A stretch of DNA of 43,793 nt from Chloroflexi bacterium TSY (GTDB lineage Bacteria > Chloroflexota > Anaerolineae > Caldilineales > Caldilineaceae): contig JAHBNG010000129.1 in the NCBI GenBank assembly GCA_019217005.1, forward strand, positions 1-43,793. The letters are read 5' to 3'. Below are positions 17,562 to 27,930 of the stretch, in pieces. Position 1 is the first letter of the stretch; each line of letters starts with the position of its first letter. Below the pieces are notes generated by a model. That model was given only the letters and a program-made list of their open reading frames with translations, ran no database searches and had not been told where the DNA came from. The position numbers and the translations under genes were made by a program.

Positions 17562-18860
17562 GGCCAATCCAAAAAATAAAATATACGCGAGAAGGTGTTA
17601 AACTAGCTCTCCAAAAGGAGCAAAAATGACAATCTCGCCAGAAATGGTTGAAGTCTTGAAAGAGACGAAGGCCATGTTAAGTGGATACGAAAGAAGGCAC
17701 TTCATGGCCCAAACGGTCAAAACGATATGCGAAGGGAGTCCGACGAAAGCAGAACGAGAGTTGGGCTGGAATCGGGCGACGATAGCCAAAGCCCTGGAAG
17801 AACTAGAAGGCGGCTTCTGTTATGTCGACCAAAGCCACCGACGTGGTCGCAAAAGCCGAAGACCATATCCCCACTTTACTGGCCGATATGGTTGAAATCG
17901 CCGATCAATTCAGCCAGACCGATCCCACCTTTCGAACCCCCCAATTGTACACTCGACTAACCGCCGCCGAAATGCGTACCCAGCTCATCGAGCAGAAAGG
18001 ATACACAGATGAGGAATTGCCTGGCGAAGAGGCCATCCGCTTGAAGCTCAATGAGTTAGGCTATGGCTCAAACCGGGTCAAAAAAAGTCAACCAGTGAAA
18101 AAGATCCCAGAGACCGATGCGATCTTTGATAGAATTCATCAGATCAATCAAGAAGCGGATGCAGACGAGACGGTTCTGCACCTCTCTTGGGATGCCAAAG
18201 CGACGATTTTACTTGACCGTTTCTCGAGAGAAGGGATAAGTCGAGTGGTTGTCAAAGCGCTCGATCATGACTTTCAAGATAAGAAGACCGAGAAAGTCAC
18301 TCCTTTTGGCATTTACCTCCCTTCAACCAAGGAACTCTTTCTTTACTTGACTCAGTCGAAAGTGACGAGTGACTGTATTGTCGACTGCCTGATTGATTTT
18401 TGGGAAAGCGTACGTGAACACTTTCCTCACGTCAAGACCCTCGTGATCAATCAGGACAATGGTCCCGAAAATCATACCCGTCGGACTCAGTTTATGTATC
18501 GTCTCACTCAGTTTGTTGAGCACTATCGTCTCTCTATTCAGCTCGCCTGCTACCCTCCTTATCACAGTAAATACAACCCCATCGAACGGGTTTGGGGCCA
18601 TCTTGAAAAACACTGGAACGGTTCTCTTCTCGATTCTCTTGAGACCGTTCTCAATTTTGCCCGTTCTTTTCGCTTTAACCAACTACAACCCTTCGTTCAC
18701 CTGAATTCCACTCTTTATGAGACCGGCGTCAAACTCACTCAGAAAGAGATGGACCGTTTGGAACAACGCTTCCAACGTTTACCTGGTTTAGAAAAATGGT
18801 TTGTCCTTATTCCCCCTCTCCATTCTCTCGTTCGCGTATAATTATTTTTTTGGTTTAGCC
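17562..18860 (+). mobile_element. ISAzo13-family insertion sequence
   Basis: A 1299-bp element whose ends are imperfect inverted repeats: left GGCCAATCCAAAAAA, right end (reverse complement) GGCTAAACCAAAAAA. It is flanked by a 3-bp duplication TTA (17559-17561 and 18861-18863). It carries one transposase gene broken into two frames. Confidence 0.8.
17626..18841 (+). pseudogene. ISAzo13-family transposase, frameshifted
   Basis: The first frame (17626-17895) gives the helix-turn-helix N terminus (ELGWNRATIAKALEELEGG). The second (17822-18841) gives the catalytic core with INQDNGPENHTRRTQF and YPPYHSKYNPIERVWGHLE, both hallmark motifs of ISAzo13 transposases. Homology passes from the first frame to the second around GCAAAAGCC near 17850. 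A +1 change would be needed, unlike the -1 slippage typical of programmed cases, so it is more likely an indel. Confidence 0.82.
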
Positions 18861-18863
18861 TTA

Positions 18864-19094
18864 GAGTAAATCAACTGTTTCAGAAGTTGCTTGACATTTG
18901 TAGCCCGTTCATTTTGGGCGGGAAAAATGATGCAGACCGCAACACTTGCTGATTCGAGGCCAGCCCATCTACTCCGAGCTACGAGCCTGAGGCTGGAATT
19001 TCACCAAAGATATTAGAAAACCCGCTCTTACCCGTGCCCCAGAAAGCATCAAACACTTTAGTAAATGTACCGCAAATTATTCAAGTTGAGATTC
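18864..19094. other. short gene-free stretch between two insertion sequences
   Basis: No gene seen. Confidence 0.4.
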
Positions 19095-19446
19095 TACCTG
19101 ACTCGATAGTTGTATTTTGAGCAGGTGCCAGATTTGACAAAGTTAAATTAAGCAGAGCAGACCTGCCGTTTGGCGAAAAGGGTAGCGAAGACCTCCGCAA
19201 TCTCCTGTCCGTCATTCAAGGCATCATGAGCTGTCAAGATGAGATCTTGAATCAGTGACTGAGTTTGCTGCCGGGTAGCCTCACCAAGGGATTTGCTGGG
19301 CGAGAATTGAGTTTTCGCCAATGATGGTCCCAAACAATCAAGGTGCAAGAGAGAATAAGCCACGAAGACCAGAGACCAATGTTTTTGAAAGGCGTGGGCA
19401 GTTCGCATGCAATATTCATCAAGACCAAGCAGTTGTTTACCATCCT

Positions 19447-19661
19447 CAGTAGATCCAAATTTGGCGTTTTTGGCGATTTTCAGTCGAGATTGCAGGGATT
19501 TTGGAGTCATTTATTCAGATTTCGGTTACAGAAAACAACCTATTTCATATCTGAAAATCGCCCAAATCTAACGCAAAAACTAGATATCGACCGGCAAATT
19601 TGTATTTATGTCAACTGTTTAGCCAGAATTCTCTCTCAAAACCTGAAATTTGGATCTACTG
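19447..19661. mobile_element. 215-bp MITE (CAGTAGATCC family, long form)
   Basis: Perfect 16-bp terminal inverted repeats CAGTAGATCCAAATTT and a 5-bp target duplication ATCCT (19442-19446, 19662-19666), proven against the uninterrupted IS701 copy near 37760. There is no ORF. A 108-bp relative lies at 33967-34074. Confidence 0.88.
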
Positions 19662-19925
19662 ATCCTGATAAAACGTCTCGATAGGCCAACGAAGCAGGTA
19701 AATCGAGAGAATGCGTTTGGCATTACAGTCGGTGCGATTGGTCACTAAAACGGCATAATTGTCTTGCAATTCAGGATTATCAAAACTAATCACGATGCGT
19801 ACCTTGCCGATAGAAGGGATACGCACAGTCATGGTAAAGGTGTAGTAAGTACGACCATCAATGGTGACAGGCTTGTAGGCATTCTGGGGGATGTAGGGGA
19901 CCAACTCTTTGACTTTAATATGTGG

Positions 19926-20080
19926 GGGGTGGTTCATTTTAGCTGGATAGATAGGTTTACACTTTTAGAAACAGAAAGAACGTTTATATTCTCTGATTTC
20001 GCCGGTTCTCAGAGAGAAAACGGTCTCATATAGATTTTTGTCTATATATCAAAAGTGTAAACCTAATTTTGAACCACCCC
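19926..20080. mobile_element. 155-bp MITE (GGGGTGGTTCA family), copy 1
   Basis: Terminal inverted repeats GGGGTGGTTCA, with a second inner inverted pair TAGGTTTACACTTTT. An 8-bp target duplication ATATGTGG (19918-19925, 20081-20088) is confirmed by the uninterrupted IS701 copy near 37500. The interior matches the copy at 27776-27930. Confidence 0.9.
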
Positions 20081-21125
20081 ATATGTGGCCCCTCGAAAGT
20101 TATCGGCTGACCATCTTCATCCCGCAAACGAAAACTATTTGTCTCCAGATTGCGATTGCACTTCAAGATGCTGATCCAATCTTTATTCAGACGATCGAGT
20201 ACAGCTAGAAAATCTGGAGCGAGATACCAACCATCGAAGAGAGCCCAACCAAAGATAAGGGTTCGTTCAACAGCTTTTTCAACCAGTTCACTGGCAATGG
20301 TTATCTTGGTCTTAAACGCTTCGTCTCGCTCTCGAAAGGCGGGGTCAGTTAATAGGTGGCTATCCACTCGTTTATGAAAAGCGGTTCGTTCTTTCTTTTC
20401 TTGGGAATCTCGGTCACTGGAAATGTTTTCCACAAATGCTTCCCAGTCGGTAAACTCTTCGTACCGTCGGTAGATACTTGCATCGACCGGAAAACGGATA
20501 GCGCCACTGACATAGTGACTTGTGACTAAGTTATGAGCCAGTGGATGCTGACCATTGCTATGATTGTAGTGGGTGTCGATATACTCGAACAGACTTCCCA
20601 CATGTTCACATAGTGTATCATCAATCGCTAATACCGATTCTGACTCTGAACGTTGGTATTGTGCTGTCTCTGACTTCATGTAACCTATACGATCATCATT
20701 GAGTTTTTCGGCTCGCCAAGGAGCTTCACTCAGATACCGTGATACATTCGTCTTATCTGCACTATCTAGAATGCAACGGGCAATATTTGCCATGCTTTTG
20801 TTGTCCAAGACCATCAGACCCGTCAGATAGTTTTCAAAGTGGCGAAACTGTTTACGATTGGCAAATACTGAACGAAAGGTTTCGCTATGCTCCTTGACCA
20901 GTGGTGCTACATTTACTATCGGCAATTGCATCTTGATGGCTCCTTTTCTGCACTTTTTTCTTGATGCAATCTATTGAGATGACTTTTGTCTCTTTTGTCA
21001 AAATTGGAAAACCTTCATTTCACAACTATCGAGTACCTGAGTAAGAGATTAGATTACCCATCTAATTAGCCTATTTGATTCGGTCCAAATTTCTTGATTG
21101 AAATTAATCTCAAGGGGGGAAAAGC

Positions 21126-21668
21126 ATGCCTGCTGAAAACAATGTCGATAATTCACTACCCAAATTGGGCATACCTTACGAAGCAAGTTTAACTAAAGCC
21201 TTCGACAAATTAACCTCGCAGGTTTTGATATTTCTATTGGCTTATGTAATTCTTCTGATAGGTTTGGCAGCATTTGGTTCAGATCTGCCTAATACTCTAC
21301 ACAGTCTACTCCATATAATTCCTGTTCTGGGGGTGGGAGCTTACGTTTGGTCACAGCAACGGAACATTGCTCAGGAAGCAGTTGCCAAGGGCTTAGACAT
21401 TAAAGGGGGGATAATAAGAGATTCGGCAAAGTTGACAGGTGCAAGGGGAGCGACTGGTCAGATACCAGAAAACATAAAGTTGGATGTAGGCTATGCTAGT
21501 GGCCATGCTGAGGTTACAGGCGTAGATTATGGCGGTTTTGAAGAGCCACGCGGGAATCTGGCTCAGGCGATGTCCGACATCTACAAAGAACTTGACCAAA
21601 GCAGTCAAGTTAAGCTGCTGGGTAACGCACAGCGTTTACTCGAAACACAAAGGCAGTTACGTCAATGA
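21126..21668 (+). CDS. two-TM membrane protein, first gene of the STAND operon
   Basis: This 180-residue protein has two hydrophobic segments, about 33-50 (VLIFLLAYVILLIGLAAF) and 60-76, separated by a short loop, then a cytoplasmic Gly-rich region and a helical C terminus. AGGGGGGA lies eight bases before the ATG. The stop overlaps the next start as ATGA, so the product is translationally coupled to the NACHT ATPase. I do not recognise the family. By position it is likely the membrane partner or effector of the ATPase. Confidence 0.75.
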   Translation: MPAENNVDNSLPKLGIPYEASLTKAFDKLTSQVLIFLLAYVILLIGLAAFGSDLPNTLHSLLHIIPVLGVGAYVWSQQRNIAQEAVAKGLDIKGGIIRDSAKLTGARGATGQIPENIKLDVGYASGHAEVTGVDYGGFEEPRGNLAQAMSDIYKELDQSSQVKLLGNAQRLLETQRQLRQ

Positions 21669-23476
21669 CCAAACCCTTCGGCACAATTACGACCAACAAC
21701 AATATTATCTATTCTCACTATGATCCAGCGAAATTTGTCGGTCGTCGTTGGTTGGTTGACGAAGTCGCCCGCTTCCGGGATAGCCGGGACGGGCGACTTC
21801 TTCTGATCATTGGCGAACCGGGCAGTGGCAAATCGACCTTTATGGCCTTTCTTGCGACTATCTGGAACTGTCCACTTCATTATATCAGAGTTGATAACAT
21901 TCGTGGCGTAGCCGGAGTAGACCCACGCTCATTTCTCGTTTCCATTGGTGACCAATTGTACCAGAAATATGGTCCCGACATATTCTTCAAAGATGAGATC
22001 GGCAGTACGGTAGTCACATCAGGTTTAACCAAAGACAAAGCCGAAGTGATCGGTCGTTTCATTGATGAATTGTATACATTACCTTTTCTCCCTCCACCGA
22101 AGAGAGATGTGTCTATCAATGCAGGAATCGCTATTGGTGAGAGTAAGGTCATCGGCGAGCGGATAGGGAAGATGGTAGATGTAACCCATGCCCTCGATGA
22201 GACAACGTTACTACACGTAGCCGTCCTCAACCCTGTGCAGAAGGTGAAGGAGCTTTACCCTGATGAGAAGGTCGTCATCCTGATCGATGCTCTGGATGAG
22301 TCATTGAAGCACCTGGGCACACAGGTTTTGGATGTGATACCGCGGGAGGCAGATAGCGATTTTCCTAGCAACTTGCGGCTGGTCATGACCAGCCGACCTG
22401 GCAACCATCTAGCGTCATTCCGGAGAAAGGATCAGTTTAGACTTGATGATGAAGAAAATGGGAATAAGACAAGGACACTGCAAGACATCCGCCAATATAT
22501 AGATAATAAACTAGCAGCAAAACCACTGGCTACCGCCATCGCCACATGGCCTGAAGCTGAAAGGAAAGCATATGTTGAAGAAATCGCTATTCGCAGTGAT
22601 GGGAACTTTCTCTACCTCCATCACTTCTTCAGTGAACTGACTGCAGCAGTCGAACAGGAAAATACAGATCTGCACCAGATTGGCGTTCCTAGGGGACTTG
22701 ATGAAATCTACCAGGTTTTTGCCGTTGAAAAAATAAGGAGGCTAGTTGATGAATTTGTTGTCGATAAGCGAAACTTTGATACTATCCGATTTTCCGTAGA
22801 AGGGATCATCACAGATGAGTTGGTAAACCAGTGGCAAAAACTTGAAGGAGTTCAACAAATCGAGGTTGACGCCCAAAACGTTACAGTGACCGTAGTAGAT
22901 AGTACAAAGGTGCAACACAAATTTCTTAGACCTGCTCTCAAGGCCGGCGTTGATATAGACGACGACAATATGGAAATACAGGAGGGAGCAACGTTAATTT
23001 ACAATTGGGACTGGGAAGAAAAATATTGTCCGATATTGGGCATATTAGCTGTATCCCATGAGCCCCTTAACCGTGAGCAACTGGCCAGGTTTGCTAAAGT
23101 AGATGTAATTTATGTTGATACAATTGTTGCTCAACTAAAGCAGTTTTTGAGAGTAGAAATAGCTGAACAAGAAGTTTCCTACCGTCTCTTTCACCAGTCA
23201 TTCAGCGAATACCTGCTAGATAGTAGTCGCAATAGTGATTATCCTCTCAATAGTAAATTCTACCATGGTATGATTGCCGACTTCTATCTTGATGAGCGCA
23301 AACATTGGAACAATGTAGACTGGACTCAAGTATTTGAAAATTATCCTTACCATCATTTGATATCTCATCTAATAGCTGGTGACAGAAAAAATGAAATCTA
23401 TTCAACTTTACTTTCTGGTAAAGGCTTGAGTGACAAAGGGCAAACCGAAAGGGGCGGAAAAAAGAATCCACCCTGA
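21665..23476 (+). CDS. NACHT/STAND ATPase segment (5' part of the interrupted gene)
   Basis: Walker A GEPGSGKST is at residues 50-58, Walker B VVILIDALDE at 203-212, and a sensor-like RLVMTSRPG at 238-246. Winged-helix-like sequence follows (PILGILAVSHEPLNREQLARF) with LFHQSFSEYLLD, the usual end of NACHT modules. STAND ATPases of this type act as ligand-triggered switches that oligomerise. Native coding ends at residue 580 (23404); the last 23 residues to 23476 are read from the inserted IS. The start overlaps the upstream stop as ATGA. Confidence 0.88.
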   Translation: MTKPFGTITTNNNIIYSHYDPAKFVGRRWLVDEVARFRDSRDGRLLLIIGEPGSGKSTFMAFLATIWNCPLHYIRVDNIRGVAGVDPRSFLVSIGDQLYQKYGPDIFFKDEIGSTVVTSGLTKDKAEVIGRFIDELYTLPFLPPPKRDVSINAGIAIGESKVIGERIGKMVDVTHALDETTLLHVAVLNPVQKVKELYPDEKVVILIDALDESLKHLGTQVLDVIPREADSDFPSNLRLVMTSRPGNHLASFRRKDQFRLDDEENGNKTRTLQDIRQYIDNKLAAKPLATAIATWPEAERKAYVEEIAIRSDGNFLYLHHFFSELTAAVEQENTDLHQIGVPRGLDEIYQVFAVEKIRRLVDEFVVDKRNFDTIRFSVEGIITDELVNQWQKLEGVQQIEVDAQNVTVTVVDSTKVQHKFLRPALKAGVDIDDDNMEIQEGATLIYNWDWEEKYCPILGILAVSHEPLNREQLARFAKVDVIYVDTIVAQLKQFLRVEIAEQEVSYRLFHQSFSEYLLDSSRNSDYPLNSKFYHGMIADFYLDERKHWNNVDWTQVFENYPYHHLISHLIAGDRKNEIYSTLLSGKGLSDKGQTERGGKKNPP

Positions 23477-24909
23477 AAAAACGGGATAAAATGTAAAAAT
23501 AGTGCTCGGCTAGTTTAAGCAGCGGCATTGAGGCGGCGATGAGCGAGAACGCCTTTAGGTAAATGGTGTGAAACCGAGGCCTTTTTCCGAAAGTCAGGGT
23601 CGAGTTGGTCGGGAGTTGGAAAAAGAGCACTCGAGAGAACGCGGCGCAGCCTGCCGGGAGTGGCTTGAGGCTCTCGATCCCAGTAGCCAGTCGGTATGGG
23701 AGGAAGAGAAGCGGCTAAATGGGAAAGAAGATTGCCAGCAAGCAGCCCCAGTTCAGGTAAGCGGAAGCAAGCCTCATCGGCATGAACAAATTGACGATGT
23801 AAGCCAATCATCTGCTTGGAAGCCAAGGGGGGATGTTCAACAGGCCAGCGCTCCAGAGAGAAAAGATAAATGGTTTCAGCTTGTAAAGCCATGACGGTCG
23901 CCAGAACCAAAGGTGTGTGATAAGCAGGATCCTGAAAGACGTAAATCGAATAGGTGCGGTTGGCTGTATCCACCTTGGTTGTCCTGGGGACGAGATTGTG
24001 CCATGCTTGATAGCGAATCAGGCGACCACTATAGACAAATTGACCAAACGAGTCTGGAGTTGTGGCCTCGAGTCGCTTTCCCCTATAGCATCGAGAGAGC
24101 GGACGCACAATATCACCATATTCGGGTGGTCTGCCTTTTTCCTTACGTTCGGGTAACTCATTGCGGCGCGCTGTGCAGTTAATCGCTTCCCGAAGGACAA
24201 ATCGGTCGACGTCGCTTTCTAGCATTTCTCTGATTGTAAACCCGGCATCGACCACCGCCACTTCGTCTGACTCCAGTGATTTCTTGGTCTCTTTCAGCAG
24301 CTTTTTCCGAAACTCACTTTCCTTTGTGCCTACCTCGCATCTCATGATTGCCTTGAGCAGTGGCACTCGTTTCCCGCCTATCTCCCCCGAGCTTATCATC
24401 ACTCCAAAGATGAGCGCGGGCAATGCCCGACGAGCCGTTGAGTTATAGAGTCGGTTCACTTTCCCTTGCAGCTTCGGTCGCCAGAACCCTGTGATATCTA
24501 TGCTTTTCACTCGGTATCCTTCTAACTTTTTTGCCTCCCATTCCCCTTTCCACTCCACTTCTTCTTGCCACGATGAGAGCAGGCTTGCAATATCCCATGA
24601 TCCATATCGAAAGCTCCACCAGCTTCGCCGGATCTCCTCATCTTCAAACCCGCTTTCACTCAATCCACTATGGATTGCTCCTCGACTTTTCAGAAACGAC
24701 CCATTCATCATCGCCCACATCAGACACATTACATTTACGTTTGTTCCCACCGGCGTTACTTGCAATACATTCATCAGTACTGCTATAGTTATTTCTGGTG
24801 CGGTTAGCATTCCTTCCTCCTTTTTGGTTTCGCTACCTTTAGGATGAAACGCTAACCGCTTTTTGTCACATTTCTCACCTCATCTCTTTTCTTTTACCAG
24901 AAAGTAAAG
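23406..24909 (-). mobile_element. IS4-like insertion sequence in the NACHT gene
   Basis: A 17-bp perfect inverted repeat CTTTACTTTCTGGTAAA marks both ends. The flanks are TTCAA (23401-23405) and TTCAT (24910-24914), a probable 5-bp target duplication with one mismatch. One transposase gene lies inside on the minus strand. Removal with one flank copy keeps the host gene in frame. Confidence 0.82.
23515..24810 (-). CDS. DDE transposase (IS4-like)
   Basis: This 431-residue protein has plausible DDE residues in SIDITGFWRP, EVAVVDAGF and SLERWPVEH. The last has the spacing and hydrophobic context of the glutamate motif in IS4/IS1634-type enzymes. It appears uninterrupted, so this element may still be active. 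The family was assigned by motif only; subgroup uncertain. Confidence 0.75.
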   Translation of the reverse strand: MLTAPEITIAVLMNVLQVTPVGTNVNVMCLMWAMMNGSFLKSRGAIHSGLSESGFEDEEIRRSWWSFRYGSWDIASLLSSWQEEVEWKGEWEAKKLEGYRVKSIDITGFWRPKLQGKVNRLYNSTARRALPALIFGVMISSGEIGGKRVPLLKAIMRCEVGTKESEFRKKLLKETKKSLESDEVAVVDAGFTIREMLESDVDRFVLREAINCTARRNELPERKEKGRPPEYGDIVRPLSRCYRGKRLEATTPDSFGQFVYSGRLIRYQAWHNLVPRTTKVDTANRTYSIYVFQDPAYHTPLVLATVMALQAETIYLFSLERWPVEHPPLASKQMIGLHRQFVHADEACFRLPELGLLAGNLLSHLAASLPPIPTGYWDREPQATPGRLRRVLSSALFPTPDQLDPDFRKKASVSHHLPKGVLAHRRLNAAA

Positions 24910-24913
24910 TTCA

Positions 24914-27883
24914 TTGATAAACATGGGTTGGATGAATGCAAAATTTGAGCGCACTAATTCACATCAGTCTTTCTCTCAGGATCTGACGACAGCTATCAAA
25001 TTAGCGGAGGGTGAGACGCCTGCGAAATTCGCACAAGTTGTCCGCGCAAGTGTGATATACATAACTTTAAGATCCGTTGTAAATGCTATGTCCCCTGAAT
25101 TGATAGGCATGTTAGCTCATACGGGCAAACCTGAACTCACGGCGACAGCGGAAGGTAGTGCAGCACTCATTTTAGAACCACTAGGGCAAACTAGGGCTTA
25201 TCAATTCATTAGTGAAGCATACATAGAAGATAACAGGTTAGAAAAAGCCAAAAGCAACATAAGAAGGGGTTTGCGAGCAGCTACAGCGATCGGCTCCACG
25301 GTGGACAAGGCAAATACATTAGTAGACCTTGCAAAGCTAATTTCACAACTAGATGGCAGTGATTGTGTTGATGAATTGCTGTCTGTTGTGAAAACACAAT
25401 CTGAAAATGATGCAATAGCGTTCACATTAGGCAAGATTGCTCGAATCTTCGCTTTTTCAGGCAAAAAGGATGTATGTTTATTGATAACTCGACAATCTAT
25501 AGCTGTTGCTAAGATGCTCAATGATGAATCAATTTTAGTATATGGCTCACATGAACCGTATGCCTTGGCGGCTGTTGCACTTAGTCGCGTAGGAGAACAA
25601 GAGAAATCCGCAGAATATGCTGCTCTGGCATTGAATGCTGCAAAAGCCAAGTCTACTAAAGCAATTTCTGTTCTGAAAGTTACGCAAATTCTGCTTGAGC
25701 TAGTTGAGAAGGAAAAGGCTATCGAAGCTGCTAACGAGGCATCAACAGCAATCGAAGCCCTTCCAGATGGAATGACCAAGTTGATTTGTTTGAGTGAGTT
25801 GGCTAAGTATCTAGCGAAACTAGGAGAAACGGATAAGGCAGTATCTGCCGCTAATGGTGTGCTTCGTACCACAAATATGATTGCATCCGGTTATAAAGCA
25901 GAGGCCCTAAGCAACATATCTCAAACATTCGCGCTGTTAGATAATCAAGAAACAGCGGTGTCGGTAGCAGAAATGGCACTAGAAGCAGCGAAGACAATTG
26001 GGAAGGCGGAGAACAAGACGGGAATTCTAGCACGAGTAGTAACCCCTGCATTAGAACTGACTGATAGTAAAAAGCTACTGCATTGCGCTCTTGAGATCAT
26101 CGATTCAACCAAAGTTCCTTTGTGGGAGAGATCAGGTTGCATTAAGATGATAGCTGAAGCTATGTGTAAGATAAATGATAGAGAAGGGCTAAGACAAGCA
26201 CTGGTTGTTGCGGATAGATGTGATAGCGAATGGGAAAGGTTAACTGCTCTTGGTAGTGTAGCTAGTTACATGATAAAACTTGGAGAAGATAGGCAAGCAA
26301 TTGCGGTAGCCAACCAAGCACTTGCTGAGGCGCGAAGTCTCTTTGGTGACGAATATGACAAATCAGCAGCACTTGGGGCAATCGCAATGGCTCAGGCCCG
26401 GGTTGGAACTCCAGAAGGGATAAAGCGTGCACTGTCTGTGGTGGATTCCCTCATACCCGTTTACAGAGCGGCTACATTGGTTGCAGTCGCTCAGTTCTTG
26501 TATGCCTCTGGTAAGAAGAGGCAAGCGAGCAAAATAATCAGCCGTGTCTCTACAATAATCGAATCATTCAGGGGATTGACTCCAAGAGATTCGTTCGCTT
26601 TAATCAGACTTGCACAGGCATTGAATTATCTAAACAGGAAACAAGAATTAAACAAGCTAGTAACAAAAGTGAAGGCTGCTCATGGCGATGACTATACCCA
26701 TAATCTCCTCACGCTCGCAATAGCTAGTCAAATGAACGGGAAGTTGCCGGGTCAGGTTCATGAGTTCATAAATGATCAAATTGAGAACATCAAAGATGTT
26801 GCTACAAATGTAGAGAGTAATTGGAGACAGGGACCTGTATTAGGCATTCTAGTCAATGGCATGCTAGAGATGGGGTATTTTGAGCAAATCGCCGATTTAA
26901 ATAGAGATGGTACTATTAATATTGACGAACTCGAAATCAAATGGAAAAAAGCAGCTCAGCATAGCATGAAAGCACAACTGTTAGCGGCGGTAGGAAATAA
27001 AAGTGAATCACTCTCCACTCTATTGACAGCTATTGCGGATTCACGCGAATGGAGCCGCAATTCATTGTTTCGCGTACTTGAGTACGGATCTGAAATATTG
27101 GCGGATATAGATCAGGGTGTAACTTTATGGGATATTTATGAGGCTATCAGGAACGTAGATAGCTGGTGGCATACTGCGAATGACAGCTATTTTATGAGTC
27201 ACAGATATCTATCGCTGAGAAATCGTATGATCGAGAATTTCGGCAAAAATGTGATTGGCAAATGTTCTGTTGTCACCCCACTTAGTGTTCAGCTAGCAAT
27301 CGATCTTTTTGTTAATTTGCAAGCTAATGGACGCAATTCACTATCAATAGAGTCTGGTAGAAACACTCTCGAAATTGTGAGTGTTTCGGAATTAGAACAC
27401 GCATCGCAGCACTACCGTGGATTATTTCTCCAAATGATTGAAAAACTTGGAAAGAGAATGGGATTGCATATTCCTAGCGTTGAGTTCCGAGTTGATGAAA
27501 GCTATAGATATCCAGGATCCTACACTATTAGTGTTAATGAAACGGTGGTAGCTCGTCAGCAATTGTCATACGAAAGACAACTGTATGCTGGTCCCGTCCA
27601 AAGATTACATGACCTAAAAGTAGTAGGTTATCGCACTTGCAATCCACGAACAGGAGAAGATGCTTATTGGATTTTAAGGCAAAATTGGGAAAAAGTAGAG
27701 GACGCAAAGGGGAGGCTGTGGAATAATCTTGAATATATCATCGGGCATTCAGAAGCCATTATCGGCAAAAACCTGGGGGTGGTTCATTTTAGCTGGATAG
27801 ATAGGTTTACACTTTTAGAAACAGAAAGAACGTTTATATTCTCTGATTTCGCCGGTTCTCAGAGAGAAAACGGTCTCATATAG
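24914..27883 (+). CDS. helical-repeat and FlhA_C N-terminal segment (middle part of the interrupted gene)
   Basis: This is the middle 954 native residues plus 35 residues read into the MITE. The first residues (WMNAKFERTNSHQSF) complete the NACHT module. Most of the rest is a long array of 35-50-residue helix pairs rich in Ala/Leu (LAKLGETDKAVSAAN, QTFALLDNQETAVSVAE), a TPR/HEAT-like sensor. DLNRDGTINIDE at 26894-26929 is a canonical EF-hand loop. From about 27430 the FlhA C-domain begins: IEKLGKRMGLHIPSVEFRVD aligns with the FlhA block that reads FAQDMGFLPPVVHIRDN in Escherichia coli. The TTG at 24914 is not a native start. Confidence 0.85.
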   Translation: MINMGWMNAKFERTNSHQSFSQDLTTAIKLAEGETPAKFAQVVRASVIYITLRSVVNAMSPELIGMLAHTGKPELTATAEGSAALILEPLGQTRAYQFISEAYIEDNRLEKAKSNIRRGLRAATAIGSTVDKANTLVDLAKLISQLDGSDCVDELLSVVKTQSENDAIAFTLGKIARIFAFSGKKDVCLLITRQSIAVAKMLNDESILVYGSHEPYALAAVALSRVGEQEKSAEYAALALNAAKAKSTKAISVLKVTQILLELVEKEKAIEAANEASTAIEALPDGMTKLICLSELAKYLAKLGETDKAVSAANGVLRTTNMIASGYKAEALSNISQTFALLDNQETAVSVAEMALEAAKTIGKAENKTGILARVVTPALELTDSKKLLHCALEIIDSTKVPLWERSGCIKMIAEAMCKINDREGLRQALVVADRCDSEWERLTALGSVASYMIKLGEDRQAIAVANQALAEARSLFGDEYDKSAALGAIAMAQARVGTPEGIKRALSVVDSLIPVYRAATLVAVAQFLYASGKKRQASKIISRVSTIIESFRGLTPRDSFALIRLAQALNYLNRKQELNKLVTKVKAAHGDDYTHNLLTLAIASQMNGKLPGQVHEFINDQIENIKDVATNVESNWRQGPVLGILVNGMLEMGYFEQIADLNRDGTINIDELEIKWKKAAQHSMKAQLLAAVGNKSESLSTLLTAIADSREWSRNSLFRVLEYGSEILADIDQGVTLWDIYEAIRNVDSWWHTANDSYFMSHRYLSLRNRMIENFGKNVIGKCSVVTPLSVQLAIDLFVNLQANGRNSLSIESGRNTLEIVSVSELEHASQHYRGLFLQMIEKLGKRMGLHIPSVEFRVDESYRYPGSYTISVNETVVARQQLSYERQLYAGPVQRLHDLKVVGYRTCNPRTGEDAYWILRQNWEKVEDAKGRLWNNLEYIIGHSEAIIGKNLGVVHFSWIDRFTLLETERTFIFSDFAGSQRENGLI
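26894..26929 (+). other. EF-hand calcium-binding loop within the helical array
   Basis: The encoded DLNRDGTINIDE has Asp1, Asn3, Asp5, Gly6, Thr7, Ile8, Asn9 and Glu12, matching the EF-hand consensus at every ligand position. It is flanked by predicted helices (MLEMGYFEQIA before, LEIKWKKAAQ after). Only one loop is seen; EF-hands usually pair. Confidence 0.6.
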
Positions 27884-27930
27884 ATTTTTGTCTATATATC
27901 AAAAGTGTAAACCTAATTTTGAACCACCCC
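27776..27930. mobile_element. 155-bp MITE (GGGGTGGTTCA family), copy 2
   Basis: Same length and interior as 19926-20080, with GGGGTGGTTCA ends and an 8-bp target duplication AAAACCTG (27768-27775, 27931-27938). It brings an in-frame TAG at 27881-27883 that truncates the host gene. Confidence 0.92.

Larger units (their letters stand above)
19148..20931 (-). pseudogene. IS701-family transposase interrupted by two MITEs
   Basis: The transposase carries the DDE-type landmarks LAIDDTL, FGWALFDGWYL and LLRWPIETFYQD. It reads from 20931, is interrupted after EGPH by the 155-bp MITE and after FYQD by the 215-bp MITE, and ends at 19148. Joining the three parts with one copy of each duplication gives exactly 467 codons in one frame, so the gene was intact when the MITEs inserted. 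Confidence 0.9.
19102..21033 (-). mobile_element. IS701-family insertion sequence, copy 1, carrying two MITEs
   Basis: The ends are CTCGATAGTTGT inverted repeats, with a 7-bp target duplication TACCTGA at 19095-19101 and 21034-21040. It contains a 215-bp MITE (19447-19661) and a 155-bp MITE (19926-20080). Without them and their duplications the element would be 1549 bp, close to the second copy at 36551-38105 (1555 bp). Confidence 0.9.

Noticed and set aside
24914..24916. TTG at 24914 as a real start of an independent 989-residue protein
   Set aside because: The reading frame continues smoothly from the NACHT segment once the IS is removed, and the TTG abuts the target duplication.
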